Shown: piece by piece, positions 9,136-21,025 of the stretch
Numbering within the stretch: the first letter of the stretch is position 1
How the letters are laid out: the number at the start of each line of letters is the position of its first letter
Assembly: GCA_003209165.1 (NCBI GenBank)
Contig: QCSL01000015.1
Span: 1 to 46,374 of the forward strand
DNA from: Synechococcus sp. AG-670-B23
GTDB taxonomy: Bacteria > Cyanobacteriota > Cyanobacteriia > PCC-6307 > Cyanobiaceae
Direction of reading: 5' to 3'
Length of the DNA stretch: 46,374 nt
Position numbers and translations under genes: made by a program
Notes under the pieces: model-generated
The model's input: the letters and a program-made list of their open reading frames with translations, nothing else
Told to the model about the DNA's origin: nothing
Databases searched by the model: none

Positions 9136-9716
9136 CAGCAGAGGCTCCCCGAAAGGCCATAAAGATTGTGCTGGAGCAACAGCGGCCACACTGCTTCAGG
9201 AATCTGAGCTTCATTCGGTTGCTGGCGCAGTTGCGAACTGGCGGTGGCGGGAACCTCCAGATCCAGCAGGTCCACCTGTCCGCCCAGATCGCGCAGGGCC
9301 TGCAGCGTTGCGTCCTCGAGGGGCCAACCCTTGCGGGGGGCGATGGCCAGGCGGCACTGCGGCAGCCAGCAATCGCTCTGTTTCCAGCGGGGAATCTGGC
9401 CGGCGAGATCGCTGCCCACCACAAACACCAGGTTGCGATCAGGCCAATGATGGGCGGCCCGTTGCAAGGTGATCAAGGTGTAAGGGCTGCTCAGATGCTG
9501 GGCCAGCTCGAGACGTTCATCCTGCAGTTGCTGCACCAGCTGGCTGAGCAGCATCGCTCGCAAATCCAGGGGGGCATCGTGCTGTTTCAGGGGATTGTCA
9601 CTGGCCCATGTCGCCACGTGGCCATAGCGGTTCAACAGCCCCTCCAGCAGCACCTGATGGCCGCGGGTGGGTGGATCGGCGCTGGTGCCCAGCAAAGCGA
9701 TGGCAGCAGCGGTCAT
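9135..9716 (-). CDS. nadD: Nicotinate-nucleotide adenylyltransferase
   Basis: This 193-aa protein is of the nucleotidyltransferase HIGH superfamily. The opening IALLGTSADPPTRGHQVLLE has the GxxxDPxxxGH pattern, and LVFVVGSDLAGQIPRWKQ matches the NadD core. It makes nicotinate adenine dinucleotide, the substrate of the nadE product encoded immediately downstream, which supports the call. ATG 9716 follows the GTPase stop by one base; a longer upstream reading overlaps the GTPase gene in another frame and looks non-coding. It is divergent from E. coli NadD. Confidence 0.86.
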   Translation of the reverse strand: MTAAAIALLGTSADPPTRGHQVLLEGLLNRYGHVATWASDNPLKQHDAPLDLRAMLLSQLVQQLQDERLELAQHLSSPYTLITLQRAAHHWPDRNLVFVVGSDLAGQIPRWKQSDCWLPQCRLAIAPRKGWPLEDATLQALRDLGGQVDLLDLEVPATASSQLRQQPNEAQIPEAVWPLLLQHNLYGLSGSLC

Positions 9717-9717
9717 C

Positions 9718-11013
9718 TCAGGGCAGCAGTGGTTGCAGATCCTGTTCCAGGGCTTTGGGCCAGCGCAACAGCCAGTGGTGCACCACGGGATCACGTTCGG
9801 CCAGGCGGCGCAACAGCGCACCGGGTTGTCCACCGCGCCGTCGCAGCAACTGCTGAGCCACCAGACGCCCTGTCCGGCGGCTGGCATGCACCGCCAGGGC
9901 GGCTTGGGCCAGGGCCACCGGGGCTGCAGGGGCTAAGCTGCTGCCGCCGCTCACCGGCACCAGCAGCAGCAGTGCCTGCTTGAAGGCCGCTAGCCCAAAC
10001 TGCACCCCGCCCAACAAGGCGTTGTGGCTTGAGACTCGGGTGAGCAGCAGCCGTGCCGCCGCTGGTGTCATCGGCAGGTTGTAGAGACGGCTGAGCTGCA
10101 GCACCAGGGCGGTGTCGCAGGCCATGCCTCCGGCCATATCCAGTGCCATCACAGGGTTGACGGCCACGCCGGTGGCCTTGGCGGCTGCATAACGACCGAT
10201 CAGGCTCTGGGCCGTGCGGCGGTGCTGTTGCAGCCGCAGTTCTTGGCAGGCCCTCTGGAAACGGTCGGCCTGGCGCAGCGACTGAATCGCCAGCAGCAGG
10301 GTGCCTTCGTTCTCCAGCTGCCGGCAGAGCTGCTTCTGCAGATCCTGCACCTGCGGCGGTGTGGTCTTGCTGCGCACCCGCCCATCTGCCTGGATCTGGG
10401 GGCTGCGGGGCGCTGCCGCTGCCGCGGTGATCGGCAGATCCACCGGCAGCCGGGCGCGGATGCTGCGCAGCAGTTCGGCACGCTCCTGCTCTGGCCAGCG
10501 GTCGCTCCGGTTCAGCACCAGCTGCAGGGGCTTGCCGCTCTCCAGCAGCGTTCGTAAGGCCTCTAGGTCGGCCCGGGTCAGGTCGCTGTCCACCACCAGC
10601 AGCACCAGATCGGCCCCCATGGCCACGCGAGAGGCCAAGCGCGCCCGCCCGGCGGCATCGATTTCATCAATGCCGGGGGTGTCCACCAGTTCCACTCTGG
10701 TCAGCCCGGCAATCTCCACGGGCCAGTCCACGGCCTGCTGATGGCGGGTGCTGCCGTGGGCGACATCCGTTGCCAGCAGTGGCCGGCGGATCAAGGCATT
10801 AATCATGCTGGATTTGCCGACCCCCACCCGACCAAACAGAGCAATGCGCAGGCGCCGTTGCTGCAGCCGTTGCAGCTGACGGTCCAGCAGCTGCAACTCA
10901 CCCCCCAGCAGTCCCTGGTGCCGCGGGCTCAGCTGAAGCTGACTACGCCAGTGCTCCAGCAGCAGCTGGCAGCGCTCAACGGTATGGGGCGGGGTGGGTT
11001 GCATCCCGCTCAT
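9718..11013 (-). CDS. Era/YcjX-like GTPase with C-terminal DUF697-like domain
   Basis: This 431-aa protein has a Ras-like G domain: Walker A GRVGVGKSS, DTPGIDEID as G3 and NRSD as a variant of the NKxD G4 motif. The C-terminal part (GVAVNPVMALDMAGGMACDT and onward) is hydrophobic with small residues and resembles DUF697, so the protein may sit at a membrane. ATG 11013 overlaps the stop of the upstream gene as ATGA, which decides the start. The cellular role is unknown. It is translationally linked to the CNNM protein above and nadD below. Confidence 0.83.
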   Translation of the reverse strand: MSGMQPTPPHTVERCQLLLEHWRSQLQLSPRHQGLLGGELQLLDRQLQRLQQRRLRIALFGRVGVGKSSMINALIRRPLLATDVAHGSTRHQQAVDWPVEIAGLTRVELVDTPGIDEIDAAGRARLASRVAMGADLVLLVVDSDLTRADLEALRTLLESGKPLQLVLNRSDRWPEQERAELLRSIRARLPVDLPITAAAAAPRSPQIQADGRVRSKTTPPQVQDLQKQLCRQLENEGTLLLAIQSLRQADRFQRACQELRLQQHRRTAQSLIGRYAAAKATGVAVNPVMALDMAGGMACDTALVLQLSRLYNLPMTPAAARLLLTRVSSHNALLGGVQFGLAAFKQALLLLVPVSGGSSLAPAAPVALAQAALAVHASRRTGRLVAQQLLRRRGGQPGALLRRLAERDPVVHHWLLRWPKALEQDLQPLLP

Positions 11014-12008
11014 GCTGCCGGCTTGCGCCACCAACCGGCCAGCACAGCCAGCACCGATTCGGCACCGATCACGCCGACAAAGCCACCGAATTCATCAACC
11101 ACCACGCGCACGCCACCGCTGTCGCGCCGGAAGCCCGTCAGCAGCCGATCGGCCCGGATCATCTCGGGCACGTATTCCACCGGTTCGCAGAGGTCAACGG
11201 GTGTGAGCAGGCCGCGGTTCTCCAACAGAGCGGTGAGCACCCGCTCGCGGCTGGCCACGCCAAGCACCTTGTCCACTTGATCGCCTAGCACCACCCACCA
11301 GGGGTCGTTGGTGCTCATCAGCTTGGCCCGCTGGGATTCGATGCTGAGACTGCCGTCCAGGGTGGGCGCTGCCACCCGAGGCGTCATCAAGTCGCGCGCG
11401 GTGAGGTCGTTGAGCTGAAACACCTTGCCGATCATCGCGGCTTCATCGGCTTCGATCTCTCCCTTCTGGGAGCCCAGACGAGCCAGCAGACGGATCTCCT
11501 CTTCATTGGTGCTTAGTTCCGCTTCGGCGGTGATGGCCGGCAGCATCCGTTCCAGCAGCAGCACCAGCGGCCGCAGCGCAAGGCCGAGCCAATGCAACAG
11601 GGGTGCGCTGGCCAGGGCCACCGGCAGGGCCAGACGGCTTCCGAGGGCTTTGGGCAGGATTTCCCCCAGCAGGATCACCAGCACAGTGAGGCCAACTGAG
11701 AACACAGGCAGGGCGGCACCGCCGATGTTGCGTTGCTCGAACACCCAGGCGGCGTAACCGCCCAGCATCAAACTTCCGAAAATGTTGAAGCCGTTGTTGG
11801 CGATCACTAGGGCCGACAGGGTTCTTCCAAGTCGCTTACGTAATTGCGCCAACCGTCGGGCCCCGGCCACGGGGCGTTCCCGGGCCGCCAACTCGTGCAC
11901 CCGAATCGGACTCACCGTCAGCAGCGCGGCTTCCACACCAGAGCAGAGGGCCGAGCCCAGCAGCACAACCAAAACCAGCAGCAACAGCACCAGGAGATCG
12001 GAGCTCAT
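11010..12008 (-). CDS. CNNM/CorC-type membrane protein with CBS domains
   Basis: This 332-aa protein begins with a strong membrane segment (SSDLLVLLLLVLVVLLGSAL) and the DUF21 signature CSGVEAALLTVSPIR, then more membrane helices including VILLGEILPKALGSR, and a cytoplasmic CBS pair (DLMTPRVAAPTLDG to GVIGAESVLAVLAG). Proteins of this layout are linked to Mg2+/Co2+ transport or resistance. It lacks the C-terminal CorC_HlyC domain of longer relatives. ATG 12008 begins at the first membrane helix; the longer upstream frame overlaps pepP and looks non-coding. Confidence 0.86.
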   Translation of the reverse strand: MSSDLLVLLLLVLVVLLGSALCSGVEAALLTVSPIRVHELAARERPVAGARRLAQLRKRLGRTLSALVIANNGFNIFGSLMLGGYAAWVFEQRNIGGAALPVFSVGLTVLVILLGEILPKALGSRLALPVALASAPLLHWLGLALRPLVLLLERMLPAITAEAELSTNEEEIRLLARLGSQKGEIEADEAAMIGKVFQLNDLTARDLMTPRVAAPTLDGSLSIESQRAKLMSTNDPWWVVLGDQVDKVLGVASRERVLTALLENRGLLTPVDLCEPVEYVPEMIRADRLLTGFRRDSGGVRVVVDEFGGFVGVIGAESVLAVLAGWWRKPAA

Positions 12009-12095
12009 TGCCGTCTGAAACTCCTTGCATCGTAGAGGCCATGGCCAGTTCGGCCTTGCCAGCTGCCATCCTGTTCCTCTTAATGCTCTGCTGCT

Positions 12096-13424
12096 GTGAA
12101 CGGTTTCGACTCCGGCATCCACACGCGTCGTCGCGCCCTTTTCCTGGAGCAACTCGGTGCTGCCGCCGCGGTGATTCCAGCCGCGGCGTTGGCGACCCAT
12201 CACGCCGATTGCGAGTGGCCCTTCCGGCAAGACAGTGATTTCTTCTACCTCACTGGTTTTGATGAGCCGGACGCGGTGGCCCTGCTGCTGCCGCATCGAC
12301 CGGAGGGTGAGCGCTTTGTGCTGTTCGTGCAGCCCAAGGACCCTGCAGCTGAGGTGTGGACCGGCTTCCGTTGGGGCACCGAGGGCGCGGTGGAGCGCTA
12401 CGGGGCGGATGTGGCACATCCGCTGGATCAGCTCAGCGAAAAACTGCCTAAGTACCTCGCCGGAGCCGAAGCCATCGCTTTCCGCGTCGGCCGCCATACA
12501 TCGGTGGAGTCGATGGTGCTCTCGGCCTGGGGCCGCCAACTTGATACCTATGCCCGTACAGGTACAGCGGCCCTTGGCCTAGTGGCGCCAACGCCGATCC
12601 TGCATCGCATGCGCCTGCGCAAGGAGCCCCATGAGTTGGAGCGTCTCCGGGAGGCCTGTCGCATCTCCTCACAGGCCCATGAGCTAGCTCGCTCAATCAC
12701 CCGTCCGGGCATGAATGAGGCTGAGGTGCAGGCGGCGATTGAGGCCCACTTCCGCACCAATGGGGCTCGTGGTCCGGCCTACGGCTCGATCGTGGCTGGC
12801 GGTGATAACTCCTGTGTGCTGCACTACACCGCCAACACGGCCCCGCTGCAGGACGGTGATCTGCTGCTAATCGATGCTGGCTGCTCCCTGGAGGATTACT
12901 ACAACGGCGACATAACCCGCACCTTCCCTATAAATGGCCGCTTCACGGCCGAACAACGGGAGCTGTACAGCCTGGTGTTGGCTGCTCAGGAAGCAGCGGT
13001 TGCCGTTGTGGCCCCCGGCGGCACTGCTGAGGCGGTGCATGACACAGCCCTGCGAAGTCTCGTAGAGGGGCTCGTGGATCTGGGTCTACTGATCGGGGAT
13101 GTGGACGGCATTATCGAGAGGGGCGATTACCGCCATCTGTACATGCACCGTACCGGCCATTGGCTGGGTCTTGATGTCCACGACGTTGGGGCGTACCGAC
13201 TCGGTGAGCAACCTGCGCCCCTGGAGCCAGGCATGGTGCTAACCGTTGAGCCTGGCCTTTACGTCAGCGATCGCCTCACCGTGCCGGAGGGGCAGCCTGA
13301 AATAGATGATCGCTGGAAAGGTATCGGCATCCGTATCGAAGACGACGTTGCCGTCAGCGAGACCGGCCATGAGGTGCTCACAGTTGGGGCCCTGAAGAGC
13401 GTTGCTGCGATGGAGCGTTCCTAG
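12096..13424 (+). CDS. pepP: Xaa-Pro aminopeptidase (aminopeptidase P)
   Basis: This 442-aa M24 metallopeptidase has an N-terminal AMP_N domain (RRRALFLEQLG, DFFYLTGFDEPDAV). All five metal ligands are visible: the aspartates in LLLIDAGCSLEDYYNGDITRT, the histidine in HRTGHWLGLDVHDVG, and the glutamates in VLTVEPGLYV and IGIRIEDDVAV. It removes N-terminal residues that precede proline. The start is GTG 12096; no better in-frame ATG exists before the domain. The 3' end overlaps the convergent antiporter gene by four bases (CTAG). Confidence 0.95.
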   Translation: MNGFDSGIHTRRRALFLEQLGAAAAVIPAAALATHHADCEWPFRQDSDFFYLTGFDEPDAVALLLPHRPEGERFVLFVQPKDPAAEVWTGFRWGTEGAVERYGADVAHPLDQLSEKLPKYLAGAEAIAFRVGRHTSVESMVLSAWGRQLDTYARTGTAALGLVAPTPILHRMRLRKEPHELERLREACRISSQAHELARSITRPGMNEAEVQAAIEAHFRTNGARGPAYGSIVAGGDNSCVLHYTANTAPLQDGDLLLIDAGCSLEDYYNGDITRTFPINGRFTAEQRELYSLVLAAQEAAVAVVAPGGTAEAVHDTALRSLVEGLVDLGLLIGDVDGIIERGDYRHLYMHRTGHWLGLDVHDVGAYRLGEQPAPLEPGMVLTVEPGLYVSDRLTVPEGQPEIDDRWKGIGIRIEDDVAVSETGHEVLTVGALKSVAAMERS

Positions 13425-14563
13425 GCCACCTGCAGCAAGATCCAGAACAGGAAAATCACCAGTTTCATCAGGCCTTCGATGCCGGTCAGCCGAGCGTGGG
13501 GATAGCTGAGGATCAGCGTCAGAGCCAGGAGCACCATCTCAAAGGGTTCCAGCCCCAGGATCACGTCGGTTCCGGTAATTCCCCCAAGCACCAGCACAGC
13601 TGGAACGGTGAGACTCACTGTGGCCACTACCGATCCGTACAACGTGTTGATCGACCGCTGCACTTCGCCATGTGATGCGGCCTGAATGGCGTTGAGGGCC
13701 TCTGGAGCAAGAATCAGCATGGCCACCAGCACCCCTGCCAGGGAACTGGGCAGGCCGAGATCGGTGATGCCGGTCTCGATCAGCTGACCCATCGATTCGG
13801 CGATCAGGCATACCACCAACAGTCCTGTCACAAGCAGTGACGAGGCTTTCCATAGCGGCAGGTCGTTGTTGTCCGTTTCAAGCTTTTCAAGAGCTTCGCC
13901 TCCACCTGCAACAGCGACGATCAGGTTCTCCCGTTCGGTGTAAAGACTGCGGTAGCGCCCCATCTGTGCTGTTAAGAAGATGGCGTAGACGCCGAAGGCG
14001 ACCACGGAGAGCACAACATTCACCGGAGTACTGAAATTGGCTTCCGTGGTGCTTCGGCTGAAGTTGGGAATTACCAATGCGAGTACGCACATGGTGCTGA
14101 TCAGGTCCCAGTAGGTCAGGGCTCCCAACAGGTTGGGTGCGGCCATTTGGCTGGTGTCCACCTGCCCATCGCTACCCACCGTTCCGCGCCGTATAGCCGC
14201 CAAAACATTGCAAATTCCGGTGACGCCGGTAAGGGCGATCATCACCACTGAGAACATCGAATCCCGGGCCAGGGTTGGGTTGCTTTCGCCTGTGAGCATG
14301 GTGCTGGCCACGAGAGCGAGTTCGATCGTCATCACCGCGGCTGTCAGCACCAAAGTCCCATAGGGCTGACCGATTAGCTCTGAGACGCGATCGGCCTGGT
14401 TGGCCACGCTTTTGGAGAGCGCAAGCACTATGCCGCTCAGCAGAGCCAGGCCAGCCAGGAGGATGCTTGTGGGTTGCGCCAGAAGCCACGCCATGACGCC
14501 GCTGAATTCAATCGAAACGAGGGCGACGAGGCCGATCAGGATCGGCAGAAGCAGGCGCACCAT
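13421..14563 (-). CDS. CaCA-family cation/proton antiporter (ChaA-like)
   Basis: This protein of about 380 aa is almost entirely membrane helices in two halves. Each half carries a repeat-like acidic motif: VMTIELALVASTML in the first and LVAMLILAPEALNAIQAA in the second, as in Ca2+ or Na+/H+ exchangers of the ChaA type. A hydrophilic loop (about residues 205-235) separates the halves. ATG 14563 is chosen; a TTG at 14566 is adjacent. The transported ion cannot be told from sequence. Confidence 0.8.
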   Translation of the reverse strand: MVRLLLPILIGLVALVSIEFSGVMAWLLAQPTSILLAGLALLSGIVLALSKSVANQADRVSELIGQPYGTLVLTAAVMTIELALVASTMLTGESNPTLARDSMFSVVMIALTGVTGICNVLAAIRRGTVGSDGQVDTSQMAAPNLLGALTYWDLISTMCVLALVIPNFSRSTTEANFSTPVNVVLSVVAFGVYAIFLTAQMGRYRSLYTERENLIVAVAGGGEALEKLETDNNDLPLWKASSLLVTGLLVVCLIAESMGQLIETGITDLGLPSSLAGVLVAMLILAPEALNAIQAASHGEVQRSINTLYGSVVATVSLTVPAVLVLGGITGTDVILGLEPFEMVLLALTLILSYPHARLTGIEGLMKLVIFLFWILLQVA

Positions 14564-14567
14564 CAAG

Positions 14568-15305
14568 TCATCGCATCAGAGCCGGGATTAACTCCCGTGT
14601 AGCTCCCACAATGCAGTCCGCGCCGGCTTTGCGCAGCTGCTGGTGATACGCCATCACGTCTGCCACGTGGGGAGGTGCTACTGCCAGGCTGCGCCAAGTC
14701 AGCTCTGGTCGCCGCTTGCGGGCATTGAGCACTGTTTGTACATCAGCCACGGTGTCGCCGATGTAGGCGACCCACTCCGGCGTTTCTCCTGCCGCCAAGG
14801 TCTCCGCCAAGCGCAACAGCCCTGTGGGATCGGGCTTGTCGGGGGCATCCCCCATGGCAATCAGGGCCGGTTTGTTGAGTCTTAGACGCTGCTCCAGAAC
14901 GAATCGCGCTGAGGGGGGTTCAGCTCCGCTGACGAATCCCCAGCGGATGTCTCGGCTGGAAAGCTCTTCAAAGAAATCGGAATCCACTAGCAGCGGCTCA
15001 TCGCCGATGAAGCCCCTCCAGTCGCTGGGATCACCTTGCGGATCGCCGCCGTAGTAGTAGCCGCTGAACACATCGATCAGTCCGCTGCGATCCGGAAGGT
15101 CAGTCCCATGGCGCCGCAGCAGTTCCAGGCTGGCGTCCCAGTCATTGTTCCACCGGCCTTCTCCCTTCAGCTTGTCGATGTCCTCGGGGATGGGACGCCA
15201 GCCGCTGTAGTACTGAACTGTTTCTTGAAGAGCACGGCGGTAGCTGCCAGCCACATCGCGGATCACACCATCGATGTCGAAGAGCAGGATGGTTGGGGAT
15301 CTCAG
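14568..15305 (-). CDS. HAD-superfamily phosphatase (TIGR01548-like) without a standard start codon
   Basis: The HAD motifs are all present in one frame: motif I FDIDGVIRDV at about 15281-15252, motif III KPDPTGLL, and motif IV YIGDTVADVQ. However, the first ATG, GTG or TTG in frame is the GTG at 15266, which lies inside motif I and after the catalytic aspartates. The frame stays open upstream (RSPTILLFDIDG) to a TAA at 15333-15335 with no usual start. A CTG at 15305, a CTG at 15287 or an ATC at 15290 would be needed; I set the end at CTG 15305 to include motif I. The substrate is unknown. It is four bases from the antiporter downstream and divergent from the PSRP-3 gene. Confidence 0.75.
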   Translation of the reverse strand: MRSPTILLFDIDGVIRDVAGSYRRALQETVQYYSGWRPIPEDIDKLKGEGRWNNDWDASLELLRRHGTDLPDRSGLIDVFSGYYYGGDPQGDPSDWRGFIGDEPLLVDSDFFEELSSRDIRWGFVSGAEPPSARFVLEQRLRLNKPALIAMGDAPDKPDPTGLLRLAETLAAGETPEWVAYIGDTVADVQTVLNARKRRPELTWRSLAVAPPHVADVMAYHQQLRKAGADCIVGATRELIPALMR

Positions 15306-15314
15306 AACGTCTGA

Positions 15315-15884
<570 letters not shown>

Positions 15885-15913
15885 TTTCGTTCCGCGCATC
15901 AGCTTGTCGACAA

Positions 15914-15938
15914 AACCTGCCTTCGGGCGGGTTTTTTT
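15914..15938 (+). terminator. Rho-independent terminator after PSRP-3
   Basis: A 7-bp stem (ACCTGCC / GGCGGGT, one G-U pair) with a TTCG loop is followed by a run of T residues to 15938. It terminates the plus-strand transcript. Confidence 0.9.
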
Positions 15939-15978
15939 GTGCCTGCCGCGCTCTATTCAAAGATAAAAAAGCCACCAT

Positions 15979-16006
15979 TAAAAAGCCAGGGGCGGGAGCC
16001 CCTGGC
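15979..16006 (-). terminator. Rho-independent terminator after atpC
   Basis: Read on the minus strand, GCCAGGGGC / GCCCCTGGC-type complementary arms (15985-16006) are followed by five T residues (15984-15980). It lies 35 bases after the atpC stop and ends the atpD-atpC transcript. Confidence 0.88.
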
Positions 16007-16040
16007 GCTTTGAACGTCATCCTTGGTACAGGCGGATGAA

Positions 16041-16451
16041 TCAATCGGCGGTTTTGCTGGCCTGCAATCGAGCACGAGCTTCATTCAGCTGTTGCTGTGC
16101 CTTGAGCTTTTCTGGAGAAGCTGGTTGGCCTTCCATGCCAGCCACCATGGTGGTGGCCTTCTGGAAAGCGGTCTCGGCGGCAGCGGCATCGATGGAGCTT
16201 CCCAGTTCGGCCTTGTTCACCAGAACAGTGACTTCATCAGCATCCACTTCAGCGAAACCACCCATCAGAGCAATGGAGTTCCACGCACCGTTGGCACGAA
16301 CCCGCAGCACACCGATGTCGATAGCAGTGAGCAGTGAGATGTGTCCAGGCAGGATGCCGAGTTGACCGGTGGTACTTGGCAGAATCACCTCGTCGGCGCT
16401 GCCATCAAAGACGTTCTGGTCTGTTGCCAGCACGCGGAGGGTGAGGGACAT
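16041..16451 (-). CDS. atpC: ATP synthase subunit epsilon
   Basis: This 136-aa protein begins LTLRVLATDQNVFDGSADEV and has the beta-sandwich signature LPSTTGQLGILPGHISLLTAI, followed by a two-helix C-terminal part (EKLKAQQQLNEARARLQ). It forms the lower end of the rotor and regulates ATP hydrolysis. It is 74 bases downstream of atpD on the same strand, with a strong hairpin in the gap. Confidence 0.97.
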   Translation of the reverse strand: MSLTLRVLATDQNVFDGSADEVILPSTTGQLGILPGHISLLTAIDIGVLRVRANGAWNSIALMGGFAEVDADEVTVLVNKAELGSSIDAAAAETAFQKATTMVAGMEGQPASPEKLKAQQQLNEARARLQASKTAD

Positions 16452-16497
16452 GAACCTTGGTTCGAAAAGAGAACGGACTGTCGAGAAACACGTGATC

Positions 16498-16518
16498 GGG
16501 GGTGTGTATCACACCCCC
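16498..16518 (-). promoter_or_regulatory. 9-bp hairpin between atpD and atpC
   Basis: Perfect complementary arms GGGGGTGTG and CACACCCCC surround a TAT loop. They start seven bases beyond the atpD stop, and the structure is 46 bases before the atpC start. There is no T run, so it is not a standard terminator. It could protect the upstream message or lower readthrough into atpC. Confidence 0.6.
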
Positions 16519-16525
16519 GCAGCGA

Positions 16526-18064
<1,539 letters not shown>

Positions 18065-18130
18065 TTACCCCCACTGGTTCGGTCACCCGCACAGCTTGAG
18101 GTCTGGCCCGATGGGTGGTCGGTTGAATAC

Positions 18131-18159
18131 GTTGGCACTCATCGGCATCGAGTGCCAAC
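18131..18159 (+). promoter_or_regulatory. CIRCE operator (HrcA binding site) of groESL
   Basis: A perfect inverted repeat TTGGCACTC-N9-GAGTGCCAA, extended by one G-C pair at its ends, lies 51 bases before the groES start. Apart from G for A at the fourth position of each arm, it matches the CIRCE consensus TTAGCACTC-N9-GAGTGCTAA. This is the known heat-shock operator of cyanobacterial groESL, bound by the HrcA repressor. Confidence 0.94.
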
Positions 18160-18210
18160 TCGCGTCGATTCGTGGCGCATTGCGCCCTGTCCCTGCTCCT
18201 GCAAATACCC

Positions 18211-18522
18211 ATGGCTGCTGTTTCTCTCAGCGTCTCGACTGTCAAACCCCTGGGCGATCGCGTGTTCGTCAAGGTCTCTGAATCCGAAGAGAAGACCGCC
18301 GGTGGAATCCTTCTGCCTGACACCGCTAAAGAAAAGCCCCAGGTGGGTGAAGTGGTTCAGGTGGGCCCCGGCAAGCGCAACGACGACGGCAGCCGTCAGG
18401 CTCCCGAAGTTGGTGTGGGCGACAAGGTCCTCTACAGCAAGTACGCCGGCACCGATATCAAGCTCGGCAGCGACGAATACGTGCTGCTGTCCGAGAAGGA
18501 CATCCTGGCTGTCGTCAACTGA
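18211..18522 (+). CDS. groES: Co-chaperonin GroES
   Basis: This 103-aa protein has the GroES opening [20 protein letters not shown], the mobile loop [14 protein letters not shown], and the roof and base segments [12 protein letters not shown] and EKDILAVV. It caps GroEL. ATG 18211 gives the family length; an upstream in-frame start at 18172 would add 13 unlikely residues. The CIRCE element lies just upstream. Confidence 0.97.
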   Translation: MAAVSLSVSTVKPLGDRVFVKVSESEEKTAGGILLPDTAKEKPQVGEVVQVGPGKRNDDGSRQAPEVGVGDKVLYSKYAGTDIKLGSDEYVLLSEKDILAVVN

Positions 18523-18587
18523 GATCAGCCCAGCTGAATTGCGGCTTGAGTTTTGGCTCAGCCCTCCTTTTTCATCCTCTTCATTAG

Positions 18588-20234
<1,647 letters not shown>

Positions 20235-20239
20235 GTCAC

Positions 20240-20254
20240 GACTTCGACTACTGA
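20240..20254 (+). repeat. Second, imperfect copy of the groEL tail
   Basis: GACTTCGACTACTGA differs from the left core by one base (TAT to TAC, both tyrosine) and begins 20 bases after it. It still encodes Asp-Phe-Asp-Tyr-stop, so it looks like a groEL end from another allele or species rather than chance. It lies just inside the element. Confidence 0.8.
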
Positions 20255-20316
20255 GGGTGACTGGGGTGCCTCTGGTGCCCCACCTCCCAGTATTCACACG
20301 GTTTTACACCATATAC

Positions 20317-20340
20317 GGGGCACTTCGGTGCCCCTTTTTT
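20317..20340 (+). terminator. Rho-independent terminator within the element, behind groEL
   Basis: GGGGCAC / GTGCCCC arms close a TTCG loop and are followed by six T residues (20335-20340). After insertion this can terminate groEL transcription, replacing the displaced terminator at 27936. Confidence 0.93.
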
Positions 20341-20350
20341 ATTGCCCAAA

Positions 20351-20444
20351 TGTGTGGTACATGGTCGGATTTGTGTGGAACTTTCGCAATAAGGCAGTGC
20401 TGATCTGACCTTCCTGATCGGCGGTGTGGAACTTTGTGTGGAAC
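20351..20444 (+). repeat. Cluster of four GTGTGGAAC-type direct repeats
   Basis: GTGTGGAAC occurs at 20373-20381, 20424-20432 and 20436-20444, with a variant GTGTGGTAC at 20352-20360. A further copy lies at 27760-27768, near the other end of the element. The position inside both ends suggests arm-type binding sites for the integrase or its directionality factor. Confidence 0.65.
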
Positions 20445-20533
20445 CAATCCGTCTATGCATGCCCAGACATGTCTATACGGATCCTTGTTTCGCTTTCGTC
20501 TGGTCTGTACGTCACGACCCAGCAGTCGTTCTC

Positions 20534-20980
20534 TTAATCAGCTGCCGGAGTGTTCTTCCAAGCAATAGATCCACCCAGTGACTGCAACTGCGCTTCGACG
20601 ATTCCCAACCGATATCTCACGGATCCAGATTCACCACTCAGGATCTCTTCCCTCATCTCCACCAGATCGTCTTCGTTGAACTTGGGCATCGCTTTCTCTA
20701 GAGATGCCAGTCGCTTCTCCAGGTGACGGATCCGTTCAGAGTCTTTCTGCCATCCATGGGTCAGTGCCTTCTCTCTCTCTGTCATCTCAGAGGTTGAGGT
20801 CTCATCTGAATGAGCTGTCGGGATGAATGCAGTGGTCTGCTCCTCCACTGCCTTGATCACGACCGACCGAAGGAATGCACTTACGCTTGTGCCGTTGGTT
20901 TTGCAAAGCGTTTGCAAGGCATCGCGTTCTTCTGCATCCACCCAAACGGTGAGCATCTTCTGCCATGGTTTGGCACCCAT
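20534..20980 (-). CDS. Ribbon-helix-helix plus coiled-coil protein
   Basis: In this 148-aa protein, residues 8-45 (MLTVWVDAEERDALQTLCKT then GTSVSAFLRSVVIKAVEEQ) fit a ribbon-helix-helix DNA-binding fold. Residues 75-105 (EREKALTHGWQKDSERIRHL onward) are a charged coiled coil. It may act as a regulator, plasmid-type accessory or excision factor of the element. It is transcribed away from the 21026 gene, with a 45-base shared upstream region that holds a small GTTC-CA-GAAC inverted motif. Confidence 0.7.
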   Translation of the reverse strand: MGAKPWQKMLTVWVDAEERDALQTLCKTNGTSVSAFLRSVVIKAVEEQTTAFIPTAHSDETSTSEMTEREKALTHGWQKDSERIRHLEKRLASLEKAMPKFNEDDLVEMREEILSGESGSVRYRLGIVEAQLQSLGGSIAWKNTPAAD

Positions 20981-21025
20981 CTATAACGACCTCATAACTG
21001 TTCCAGAACGATAGACCAAACATCC

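Noticed and set aside
20999-21008. GTTC-CA-GAAC motif as an operator of the 20534/21026 divergent pair
   Set aside because: The arms are only four bases, which is too short to separate from chance; mentioned in the gene entry but not called as a site.
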